Below are positions 12,446 to 19,948 of a stretch of 22,744 bases of DNA, in pieces. Each line of letters begins with the position of its first letter. The first letter of the stretch is position 1. Made by a program: the position numbers and the translations under genes. The DNA is from a virus: the IMG/VR virus record IMGVR_UViG_3300025430_000115, positions 1-22,744 of that record. One strand, given 5' to 3'. The notes below the pieces were generated by a model. The model ran no database searches. It was not told where the DNA came from and saw only the letters and a program-made list of their open reading frames with translations.

Positions 12446-14488
12446 TTATGAGTTAGGGAATGTACCATTATCAGCAGCGTTTTCAGTTACATAAGGTGAA
12501 GTGCCAGTTAGAGCAACTAGTGTTTCAACGTATGTACGACCAGAACGACCACCAAGTGTCACGTTGACTGGTGCACCTGAAGATGCTGCACCAAATGAAC
12601 CAGCAAACGTAATGCCTGTACCTGTACCTGTACCACCGCTCGAATTTGAGTAAGTGAATACTAGGTTAGCAGTTGTTAGACCGTTTGTGAACAATCCTGG
12701 GTTTGTGATCGTGATGTTTGAGTTTGCAACTGAAGTTGATGTTAGGTTTGCAGTAGCAGCAACAATCTGACCAGATGATGCCATAGAAGCACTAGCAACG
12801 TTAACACTCTTAGTTACGACATATGTTCCAGCACCACCAGCAGTACCTGATAGCTGTGCAAGGATCTGTGTACCTGTAGCAACGCCTGTACCAGTGATGA
12901 TATTGCCGACTGTGATCGTACCTGTTACTGATGATGCAGTTAGGATACCATTAGCAATAACACCAGTGAATGATGCGAGAGCAAAAGTAGCAGTGACAGT
13001 AACAATATCACCAGCAACATAGCCTGAAGGCGTACCGGTTGCTGTAACGTTAGCAACGTGTAGCTGATGCTGATAGGTTAGTGAAGCAACTGAAGTGTTG
13101 GTGAAACCAGCACCTGGATAAGCAAGTGCAACAGAAGCGATGTTAGCGCCTGAACCAGCAGCACCAGCGTTAGTTGTGATAATGCCGAGAGCATTAGCAG
13201 AACCACCAGATACGATGACTGTTTCGCCGTTAGCATAACCTGAAGTTGAAGTTGAGTTAACAGTGAATGTAGCAACTGGACCTGAACCGTAACGAACTTC
13301 TGTCCAACCAGCATGTTGGCTGTGGCCAAATACTGTTTGTTCATATGTTGAGAAGTTTACAGTGTTGCCAGTAGAAGAACCAGTCGCATAAGCGTTTGAT
13401 GATAGTGTAACTGTAGTAGCGTTGACTGCAACAACCTTAGGAAGAACAGTTGACATTGTAACAGTAGCACCAGAAGCGCCGTTTGAGATTGAGTTGCCGC
13501 TTAGTACATAGTTACCGATACCGTTTGTGGCAGTTGATGAAACAACATAAGTGCCGTTTGCGATACCGAGAGTTGCGTTAGCAAGTAGTTCTTGACCAAC
13601 AGCAAGTACTGGACCAGTAAATGATGTAACGTTTAGAATGTTACCATTTGAACCGATTGTACCATTTGAAATGGTGCCAGTGATTGTTGCGGTGTTTGTT
13701 GAAGTTGTACCATAAAGTGTTGGTAGTACTGGTAGGTTATTACCAGAAGCGACCATACCTGGTGCAATCTTTGAGAAGAAGAAAGTTGATGATGCGTTTG
13801 TTAGTGGTGATGTGGTGTTCAATAGAACAGCGGTTGAGTTGATCACGTTAGCAACAGCAGCATATGAGCCAGTGTTTGACCAAACTGGTGAACCGCCAGT
13901 TGTATTAGCAGCAGTACCATAGATTGCCATACCAGGAGCAATGTTTGCGGTCGATGTTAGACCAGTCATAATCGCGTTACCCTGTGAAAGGGCACCCGTC
14001 TGTGTGTTTGCAAATGCTGGTGTTGGATTGGTTAGAATGTTATTGCCAGCAATGGTGTTTGCAGTTACAGTAACATAGTTTGGAATATTCAACATATTGA
14101 ATACGCCAAGAGCTTGGTTGTTCTGGAATGCATTTGGTGTAGTGTTGTTGTATAGGTTATAACCAGTTACGTGGTTATAATCAAAAGTAATATTTGCACT
14201 AGCAGCAGTTGTACCTGAAAATGTCTGTGACATTTGAACTGCGGTTGAGTTGATGATACCTGTAACGATAGCACCAGATGATAGGTTAGCCAGCACAGTG
14301 TTTGAAATGACTAGCTGATTGACTGTAACACCTACAGTTGATGCCATTGAAGTGATGACATTACTACCTTGAGTAAATGTTCCAGTTGTAGTGACGTTAG
14401 CTTGCTGTGCATAAGCTTTATCTTTTGCAGTAATGCCATAAAACTTTGGTGCAGAGTTAGCTTGATCTGTTGATTTCCATAAAGACAT
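12446..14488 (-). CDS. Virion structural protein, glycine/serine/threonine-rich (680 aa)
   Basis: The start MSLWKSTDQANSAPKFYGIT and the end GGRSGRTYVETLVALTG...ENAADNGTFPNS match a family of T4-like aquatic phage virion proteins, with HAGWTEVRYGSGP as another shared piece. Between these ends is a very long Ala/Ser/Thr/Asn/Gly/Val-rich stretch with repeated Ig-like or beta-strand units (GNNILTNPTP, GSNVITSMAS, NSTAVQMSQT). This suggests a normally short protein expanded by repeat insertion. AAGGAGA precedes the ATG and tandem near-late boxes lie about 32-47 nt upstream. Virion location is likely; the exact position (neck, capsid decoration or tail) is unknown. Confidence 0.75.
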   Translation of the reverse strand: MSLWKSTDQANSAPKFYGITAKDKAYAQQANVTTTGTFTQGSNVITSMASTVGVTVNQLVISNTVLANLSSGAIVTGIINSTAVQMSQTFSGTTAASANITFDYNHVTGYNLYNNTTPNAFQNNQALGVFNMLNIPNYVTVTANTIAGNNILTNPTPAFANTQTGALSQGNAIMTGLTSTANIAPGMAIYGTAANTTGGSPVWSNTGSYAAVANVINSTAVLLNTTSPLTNASSTFFFSKIAPGMVASGNNLPVLPTLYGTTSTNTATITGTISNGTIGSNGNILNVTSFTGPVLAVGQELLANATLGIANGTYVVSSTATNGIGNYVLSGNSISNGASGATVTMSTVLPKVVAVNATTVTLSSNAYATGSSTGNTVNFSTYEQTVFGHSQHAGWTEVRYGSGPVATFTVNSTSTSGYANGETVIVSGGSANALGIITTNAGAAGSGANIASVALAYPGAGFTNTSVASLTYQHQLHVANVTATGTPSGYVAGDIVTVTATFALASFTGVIANGILTASSVTGTITVGNIITGTGVATGTQILAQLSGTAGGAGTYVVTKSVNVASASMASSGQIVAATANLTSTSVANSNITITNPGLFTNGLTTANLVFTYSNSSGGTGTGTGITFAGSFGAASSGAPVNVTLGGRSGRTYVETLVALTGTSPYVTENAADNGTFPNS

Positions 14489-14519
14489 TCGTATTCTCCT
14501 TGCGAGTTCTTTTTCTGAT

Positions 14520-14535
14520 TATTTATCTATTTATG
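14520..14535 (-). promoter_or_regulatory. Tandem near-consensus late promoter boxes
   Basis: The minus strand reads CATAAATAGATAAATA: two adjacent octamers, each one base from TATAAATA, both changed at the first position. They precede the strong AAGGAGA site and ATG of the 680-residue virion gene by about 32 nt, a normal late leader length. One may be functional, but neither is an exact match. They overlap the end of the 66-residue gene. Confidence 0.4.
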
Positions 14536-14727
14536 CAAATGAAACATGCTTGAAACGTAGTCAGATGGCTTCTCAACAAAGTCTGGGATTTGCACCACAG
14601 CAACATTAGCCGTTACTTTCACAACAGGAGGAGCCGATACCTTCAGATGCACCTCTTCTTGGTGTTTGATCTGAGGTACGGCTTCCTGCTTATTCGTGAT
14701 AATAATATTATGTGCTATAATAGGCAC
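14527..14727 (-). CDS. Small hypothetical protein with GTG start (66 aa)
   Basis: The frame starts with GTG directly after the TAA of the large upstream gene (TAAGTG), with AAGGAT 6 nt further up as a ribosome binding site. The product (VPIIAHNIIITNKQEAVPQI, ending VSSMFHLHK) has a hydrophobic start and alternating Val-Lys strands, with no recognised domain. It could be a short virion or chaperone-like protein or a chance frame. The tight junction and Shine-Dalgarno site favour a real gene. Confidence 0.6.
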   Translation of the reverse strand: MPIIAHNIIITNKQEAVPQIKHQEEVHLKVSAPPVVKVTANVAVVQIPDFVEKPSDYVSSMFHLHK

Positions 14728-16437
14728 TTATTTATCCTTGAATAGACCTGGATTGTTTCTACGAAATGTTTCTTCTTCAGCGATCTTCTTTAGATTCTGA
14801 TTTTGTGACATGATATCACGAACAGCAGATTCGACAGCATGATAGCGCGAAGCAGCAGTATAAGGTGTTACCTTTTGTTCATTTGATTCGCTGATGGTTT
14901 CTTCTTTGGCAAGTTTAGTTACTGCCTTTTGAATACCGATTTGTCGACCAAATCCATTCATAAGTTTCTCTTGATCAAATCGCTTACCGCTTCCTTCTTT
15001 TTTGCCAGCATTATATGCATTATTATGAACGTCAACGGTTGCTTTCTTAACATAAGAACCTAGAGTTCCTTTTGACAACTCTTCCAGATTTAAAATCTGG
15101 ACTTCCAGATTTTCTAGTTCCTTCTCAACTCGACGATCAATATCTGACTCGTCAAAGATACCTTCTTCAAGTGCATCTGCGAACAGAGACATCAACTCTT
15201 CTTTACGAAGCATCTTGAAGTCTTCAGCGTCTAGATGACCATTGTCGTTTTTATCAAGCTTCTTCTGCTTGCCGATTAGCTTCTTTTCTTCTAGTTCGGC
15301 TTCTTCTTTACTGAAAGACTTATTCATTGCAGATTCGGCATCTTTGACAAACTTCTTTGCACCGATTGGAGTTGCTGTTTTATCTTTAGCACGATCTTGT
15401 CCTGCACGATCAAACTTGGTTTCTGGAGATTTATCCATTTCTTCCAGATTACGGAACTTGTTTGATGAACTTACACCCCAAAGTGGCGCTTTTGTTTCTT
15501 CTGACATTACTTCTTCCCCTAAGGATGATTTGTGTTCTTCATGTGATTTACGAATCTTGGCTTGAAATGCTTCTTTATCCGCAGGCTTTGGTAGACTATT
15601 ATAGTGATCTAATGTCTTTGATGCCATAGAGCCTGATACGTGATGTGTCTTACCATTCTCATACTTGATGTCTTGACCACCAGTCTGATTGGTAGAAGCT
15701 TGCCTTAGTATGTTGATGATGTGTTCTGATGGCGCGTGTTGTTCTGGCGGCAATACACCATTCTTGCGAAGCCTGCGAATGCGATCCATATGCTCGGGAT
15801 TATCATGATAGAGTTTTTCTTTATTATTAGGATTGATTGTGTATCCAAGATCCTTCTTTGGGCGACCTCGTGCTTCTTCTAGTTCGGTTTCTTCTTTCGT
15901 AGATTTTCTGCCAGTCAAATTTGAAATATCATCGGATGAAAAATCTGAAAAGCTTTTTGGATCAACATTGTGTTTTTTTGCGACTTCATTTTTAATAGAA
16001 TCTCTTTTGTCGGCATACTTTCTAAAACTTGTATTCAAAAAAGGATGTGCTTCACTTTTAAGTCTGCTGTAGAACTCTTTTTGTGCTGGATGATCATCTG
16101 TAAATTTTTCAGGTCCATCGCTGAATATCTCATCAATATGTTCAACTTCTTCATTAGTGAGACCGGCATGACGCATAGCAGAATCTTTAAACTCTGCACC
16201 AAACGTCTTTACCTTACCGTGCTTGTTCATTGCATCCCAAGCATTTGGATTTGTCTTGCTCTTTCTTACATATGGTGTGTTGTTTGATTCTTCAACTTCT
16301 TCACCATGAACCTTATAAGATGCAGCAACAGCCTGCTTCACTCGCTCGGCCTTACTCTTGCCCGCGAACTTTGGATTCTTTGATTTCACAAAGTCATGAA
16401 TGATTTCAGATGTTGGTGTATCTTTATTGATTGGCAT
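14728..16437 (-). CDS. Large charged virion/prohead-associated protein with AT-hook-like and EF-hand-like motifs (569 aa)
   Basis: This is a modular, highly charged protein of about 63 kDa. An AT-hook-like RGRPKK lies at 190-195. Residues about 196-305 hold a module (DIKYENGKTHHVSGSM, then LPKPADKEAFQAKIRKSHEE) also seen in other aquatic phage structural proteins. A canonical 12-residue EF-hand-like loop, DKNDNGHLDAED, spans 395-406. Acidic linkers ETELEEA and EAELEEKK recur, followed by LSKGTLGSYVKKA and long helices. These features suit a scaffold, core or injected internal protein, but no family is certain. An exact late promoter lies 28 nt upstream and TAGGAGCG precedes the ATG. Confidence 0.75.
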   Translation of the reverse strand: MPINKDTPTSEIIHDFVKSKNPKFAGKSKAERVKQAVAASYKVHGEEVEESNNTPYVRKSKTNPNAWDAMNKHGKVKTFGAEFKDSAMRHAGLTNEEVEHIDEIFSDGPEKFTDDHPAQKEFYSRLKSEAHPFLNTSFRKYADKRDSIKNEVAKKHNVDPKSFSDFSSDDISNLTGRKSTKEETELEEARGRPKKDLGYTINPNNKEKLYHDNPEHMDRIRRLRKNGVLPPEQHAPSEHIINILRQASTNQTGGQDIKYENGKTHHVSGSMASKTLDHYNSLPKPADKEAFQAKIRKSHEEHKSSLGEEVMSEETKAPLWGVSSSNKFRNLEEMDKSPETKFDRAGQDRAKDKTATPIGAKKFVKDAESAMNKSFSKEEAELEEKKLIGKQKKLDKNDNGHLDAEDFKMLRKEELMSLFADALEEGIFDESDIDRRVEKELENLEVQILNLEELSKGTLGSYVKKATVDVHNNAYNAGKKEGSGKRFDQEKLMNGFGRQIGIQKAVTKLAKEETISESNEQKVTPYTAASRYHAVESAVRDIMSQNQNLKKIAEEETFRRNNPGLFKDK

Positions 16438-16464
16438 CGGGCGCTCCTACAGGATTCTTTTCTG

Positions 16465-16472
16465 TATTTATA
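16465..16472 (-). promoter_or_regulatory. T4-type late promoter before the 569-residue gene
   Basis: The minus strand reads TATAAATA exactly, between the stop of the homing endonuclease gene and the 569-residue gene. TAGGAGCG and ATG follow at a normal late leader length of about 25 nt. Confidence 0.78.
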
Positions 16473-16480
16473 AAAACTGA

Positions 16481-17140
16481 TTATCGATTCTTTGTGGAAC
16501 CCATCTTGTCGATCCAACCGATCTGAAGATATTGTTCTAAATCTTCTTTTCTTATTCGTTTTCTTTTTGATATAGTGGGATTAAATATCCACACAGAACC
16601 CATTATACTTTGTTGTGCTTTCTTGACGTTGGCTTCACATGATTTTAGTTTTTCTGCGCTTTTGCTTTTTCCGCCTATACTACCCGCGATATTTGCATGT
16701 CCTAATGAAAAGCCACACTTTCCTTCTTCATTGGCGATCTTTATTGATTTAGAAATATTGTTACGAACGTTTTCATCAAATAACTTATCAGATTTTCGTC
16801 TTTCTTTAAGGTTTAAGCCACCCAAAGACTGATCTTCAGTTTTGTATATGTGACCATAGTAACGATTTAACCACTTTTCGTTTTGAGTAACTTTCAATCT
16901 TTTTAAAACTTCATTTTCATACTTTTGACACTTTACTACACAATCAAAGGTCTTTCTTACTTCAAATATCAAAACATCTTTTCCTTCTTTATCTATGATA
17001 TCCTTTATCACTTTAGAAGAAGTAAAATATTCTTTACCCAAATCGTCAGGATGACAACCTTTTGCAAATCTGCAACCATAATATTGTTTGCCAGAAGTAA
17101 TATGTGTTACTCTATATGTGTATGGTATTCTATCTTTCAT
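16481..17140 (-). CDS. GIY-YIG-like homing endonuclease at the 3' end of dps
   Basis: The N-terminus (IPYTYRVTHITSGKQYYGCR, then GCHPDDLGKEYFTSSK and FEVRKTFD) is the pattern of a free-standing endonuclease family common in T4-like phages, with the YTY...YYG pair as a divergent GIY-YIG core, an Arg in CRF and a Glu in KYENEVL. The C-terminal WIFNPTISKRKRIRKEDLEQ...GW segment is the usual DNA-binding end. I chose the ATG at 17140 because it overlaps the dps stop (ATGA); an in-frame TTG lies 10 codons earlier. It appears more AT-rich than its neighbours. The last residues STKNR resemble the Dps ending STVKNR, possibly a target-gene tail copy. Confidence 0.78.
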   Translation of the reverse strand: MKDRIPYTYRVTHITSGKQYYGCRFAKGCHPDDLGKEYFTSSKVIKDIIDKEGKDVLIFEVRKTFDCVVKCQKYENEVLKRLKVTQNEKWLNRYYGHIYKTEDQSLGGLNLKERRKSDKLFDENVRNNISKSIKIANEEGKCGFSLGHANIAGSIGGKSKSAEKLKSCEANVKKAQQSIMGSVWIFNPTISKRKRIRKEDLEQYLQIGWIDKMGSTKNR

Positions 17141-17598
17141 CTGTTTTTTACCGTAGAACGAAGTTGCCAACCGTGTTTGTGGTGAATGTCAATGCGATCT
17201 TGTAGAAAGTTGCTGACACCAAGTTCTTTTTCTGCTTCTGCTTCATGATATGCACGAGTAAGCGATTGAATAACGATTTCATTGTCATGTAAAAGTTGTG
17301 ATGCCATTTGCACAGCAGTAGAAACATTTCCTGTTTTCAATGGAATAGTTACAGCATCTTCAATATTTGTCAGTTCTGAGAAACGACTGAGTGATCCTGG
17401 AGCATATTCATCAATTGCTCTAATGTGTTCTGCTATAGCATCAACTGCTTCCCACACTTCATCATATAGTTTATTGAAAAACTTATGAAACTCATAGAAG
17501 TCTTCGCCAGTTACATTCCAATGATACCCATGAATCTTCAAATAAAAAGCAAATGTGTCTGCTAGTGCTACCCTAAGTGCATCGCCAAGATCGCTCAT
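17137..17598 (-). CDS. Dps-like ferritin (DNA starvation protein family)
   Basis: This four-helix protein of 153 residues belongs to the Dps/ferritin-like superfamily. The first helix has FYLKIHGYHWNVTGEDFYEF with H26, then H38 in EFHKFFNKLYDEV, and the second helix has D53 and E57 in EAVDAIAEHIRAID. These match Dps ferroxidase positions, but the acidic residue usually four after the second His is N42 here. Dps proteins oxidise and store iron using H2O2 and may bind DNA. The ATG overlaps the stop of the superoxide dismutase-like gene, so both are translated together. The C-terminus RIDIHHKHGWQLRSTV is normal for the family. Whether it protects phage DNA, consumes peroxide or is a virion part is unknown. 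Confidence 0.88.
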   Translation of the reverse strand: MSDLGDALRVALADTFAFYLKIHGYHWNVTGEDFYEFHKFFNKLYDEVWEAVDAIAEHIRAIDEYAPGSLSRFSELTNIEDAVTIPLKTGNVSTAVQMASQLLHDNEIVIQSLTRAYHEAEAEKELGVSNFLQDRIDIHHKHGWQLRSTVKNR

Positions 17599-18473
17599 TG
17601 TTGTTCCTTTACGTATCTGCCATCTGGTGTTTTGATTACTTTGCCGTCTTTTCTTGAAACCCAGCCAATAATCGTGTACCCACGTTCTTTCCAGTCTGGA
17701 GCCTGTGAGAGTAATGTCTTATTATATATGACAACAAATTGCTTGACATGAGCGCGCTGGTAGTCTCTGTATGAAAGAATGTATGCGCGATCATCTATGT
17801 TGGTTTGTTCTGATGCCATCTTTTCAGCAGCGGCATATGCTTGATTCTTGTCGTTGTGCATTAGAGATGGATTCTTCAATACATCCTGCATCTGCCCTTG
17901 TGGACCAGCAGGAATAGAAGCAACTTCGCTTTCTTCTTTTAGCATTGAAACAAATCGACCAGAGATTACCGACCAGTCAATGATCTTGAAGATGTTCTTC
18001 AGATACTCCATCTTGTCTGCTTTATAGTCAAGCGCCCAAGCGTGTTCCCACCAATCAATCAAAAGAACTATTTTCATTCCTGAATGATATTCGTGATTTG
18101 GAATAACATGAATATCACACTTATCATCAAGATAGATCCATCCAGATCCTTGAATGCCCTTTGCGACTTCTTCTATCTTTTCATATAGGCTCTGTATTCC
18201 GCCAATCTTTTCTTTTGCTGTGCCTCCAAACTCAGAAGATCCTGATTCGCAGAACTGAGCGAAATACAAGTTATGCAGAATAGCGCCACCAAAGTTAAAG
18301 TCTTTATCACCTTCATTCTTATTATACCTTTCAACATATTTGGCAGCCAGCCCGTGATAGTGATAATCCATTGTGTCTTTGCTTAGAACAGGATCAAGAT
18401 CGCCAATACCATACTTCAACTTCTCTTGAATCAGTTTGATCTTTTGTTCTGTGAATGTGCCAAAGTTTTTCAT
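17595..18473 (-). CDS. Fe/Mn superoxide dismutase-like protein with C-terminal extension (292 aa)
   Basis: Residues 1-174 follow the Fe/Mn SOD fold. All four metal ligands have candidates: H38 (MDYHYHGLAAKYV), H67 (GGAILHNLYFAQF), D140 and H144 (LLIDWWEHAWALDY). GSGWIYLDD and IIDWSVISGRF are further family motifs. Where MnSODs have a C-terminal outer-sphere Gln (NQD), this protein reads N126-H127. Residues 175-292 are an extra region ending DWKERGYTIIGWVSRKDGKV, of unknown role. The start is the ATG at 18473, which overlaps the TAA of the upstream fibre gene (TAATG); an upstream frame extension is a shadow of that gene. It should convert superoxide to peroxide, which the adjacent Dps could consume. 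Activity is not proven. Confidence 0.85.
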   Translation of the reverse strand: MKNFGTFTEQKIKLIQEKLKYGIGDLDPVLSKDTMDYHYHGLAAKYVERYNKNEGDKDFNFGGAILHNLYFAQFCESGSSEFGGTAKEKIGGIQSLYEKIEEVAKGIQGSGWIYLDDKCDIHVIPNHEYHSGMKIVLLIDWWEHAWALDYKADKMEYLKNIFKIIDWSVISGRFVSMLKEESEVASIPAGPQGQMQDVLKNPSLMHNDKNQAYAAAEKMASEQTNIDDRAYILSYRDYQRAHVKQFVVIYNKTLLSQAPDWKERGYTIIGWVSRKDGKVIKTPDGRYVKEQQ

Positions 18474-19948
18474 TATAGTTGCTCGATAAAGTTCCAAGAT
18501 GACACAACGTTTGACGTACCGCCACCAGCCGCCAACTGTCTCACACACAAGGTCAGTGTTGCAGGGTTTTGATTGATATCTGCGCCCAAGTTAAACGTTC
18601 CAGGTAGACCATCAAATGCTGCCGATATTGCACCTGATTGTGTGATGCCAGAAAGTACAGTCAATCCACCAGTTATTGTTGCTGTGTTGCTCCAGGTCCA
18701 ATACTGACTTGCTCTGCCTGTATTTGAATTAGATACCGCACTATTGCCATTAAATGCATATGTTCCGTTTACATTGGCATTATATACGACTGTATATAAG
18801 AACGTTGCGGCAGTAGAGTTTTTGCCTTGGTTGTTAATATCAACAAGATTAAACTCACCAGGAGTAATATCTGCGCTTTGATACGGTACACCAGCTCGTA
18901 ACCCAATAGACATGATTGGTGTTAGTGTTGTGCCTGAAATGTATCCATTCGTATTATATGCAGTAGTAGGTGATGGATTAAACGATGACGGTGATTCTGC
19001 TTGAAACGAAATACCAGACATGTTGAATGTGGGTGGTGTCGTTTGTGTAGATGAGTTGAAGATTTCTCTACGAAGCGGTAAGCTGTTGTCAGTGATAAAG
19101 TTTGTTGTTAGCCCAGGTGCAGTATAGCTTTGAACGTGACAGATTTGTGGACCAATAGGTGTGCCCATACCAAAACGAATACGACCAGTTCTACCACCAA
19201 TAAAGTCGAACCAGAACGTATAGTATTTGTTGAATCCATTTGTAAAGATGTTAAAACCAGAAGGACCAGTGCCATCTAGCTTATCTGTATTAAAGCTGTT
19301 TGCATATACACGATCTTCAATGACAGAACCATTAGCAACAGTTCTTCTTACAACAATGGCAAGAGTATTTGCTGATGCACCACCCTGTTCCCAATAGATA
19401 CCATTTGATGGATCAAACATACCAGATCGTCTAGTAACACCCGATTCAGTTGTGTTAGCTGTGAAGTTTAGTGTAGTATAGATTAGGTGTGATGTACCAG
19501 GAACAATCTTGAACTTAGAAAAAGTCTGACGATATGTATAACCAGCAGCAGTGTTACCACTAGTCATTTGAATTTCGGCAGTGTTTGCTAAGAATTGGCT
19601 GTTTGCATTTGTTCCGTTTAGTGCTTGTGACCATCTAAATGACGTATCGTCATCAACTACAGGAACATACCATTCTTGGTTTAGTGTAGCTGATGTTCTA
19701 GTCTTTGATAATGCATCTTGTGACCACGTTGGAGCTTGTTGAACATAGACGTAGTTTGTTGTGTTTGATTGTACACCAACAGGAAGTGGTGTTGTGTTGG
19801 CAATTGATGTGCCATTGCTATTGTAGATGTTTGTGTTAGATACACCAGAGATAGCAATATTACCAACTACTGGAAGCGGTGTTGTATTGGTAATAGGAGA
19901 ACTATTGCTGTTTTCTATGGCAACGTTATTAGTGAAAACAAAAGACAT
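18473..19948 (-). CDS. Large virion structural protein, fibre-like (491 aa)
   Basis: The N-terminus has two similar repeats, NSNSSPITNTTPLPV and NSNGTSIANTTPLPV, about 30 residues apart. The central domain (KFKIVPGTSHLIYTTLNF, RRSGMFDPSNGIYWEQ, RTVANGSVIEDRV, NTDKLDGTGPSGFNIF, GGRTGRIRFGM) belongs to a virion protein family of large aquatic phages whose function I cannot state. The C-terminal part is Asn/Thr-rich and beta-strand-like. There is no catalytic motif. It overlaps the SOD-like gene downstream (TAATG) and touches the 240-residue gene upstream, so it probably forms one late transcription unit with them. Confidence 0.78.
   Translation of the reverse strand: MSFVFTNNVAIENSNSSPITNTTPLPVVGNIAISGVSNTNIYNSNGTSIANTTPLPVGVQSNTTNYVYVQQAPTWSQDALSKTRTSATLNQEWYVPVVDDDTSFRWSQALNGTNANSQFLANTAEIQMTSGNTAAGYTYRQTFSKFKIVPGTSHLIYTTLNFTANTTESGVTRRSGMFDPSNGIYWEQGGASANTLAIVVRRTVANGSVIEDRVYANSFNTDKLDGTGPSGFNIFTNGFNKYYTFWFDFIGGRTGRIRFGMGTPIGPQICHVQSYTAPGLTTNFITDNSLPLRREIFNSSTQTTPPTFNMSGISFQAESPSSFNPSPTTAYNTNGYISGTTLTPIMSIGLRAGVPYQSADITPGEFNLVDINNQGKNSTAATFLYTVVYNANVNGTYAFNGNSAVSNSNTGRASQYWTWSNTATITGGLTVLSGITQSGAISAAFDGLPGTFNLGADINQNPATLTLCVRQLAAGGGTSNVVSSWNFIEQL

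Noticed and set aside
10844-14488. Short recurring DNA motifs as a CRISPR or tandem repeat array
   Set aside because: The repeats are degenerate, unevenly spaced, in frame, and encode N-S-T-rich protein repeats.
14730-14738. Late promoter GATAAATA before the 66-residue gene
   Set aside because: It overlaps the stop and is too close to the GTG start to leave a leader; it is part of the AAGGATAAATAA ribosome binding region.
15084-15100. Palindrome CCAGATTT-A-AAATCTGG
   Set aside because: It lies in the middle of a coding region over a repeated N-L-E / N-L-E-E motif, with nearly no loop; it is best explained by codon repetition and not by regulation.
17595-18548. Longer start of the SOD-like gene at 18548
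   Set aside because: The extra 25 codons overlap the fibre gene in another frame, and the ATG at 18473 has the TAATG junction typical of this genome and begins just before the conserved part.
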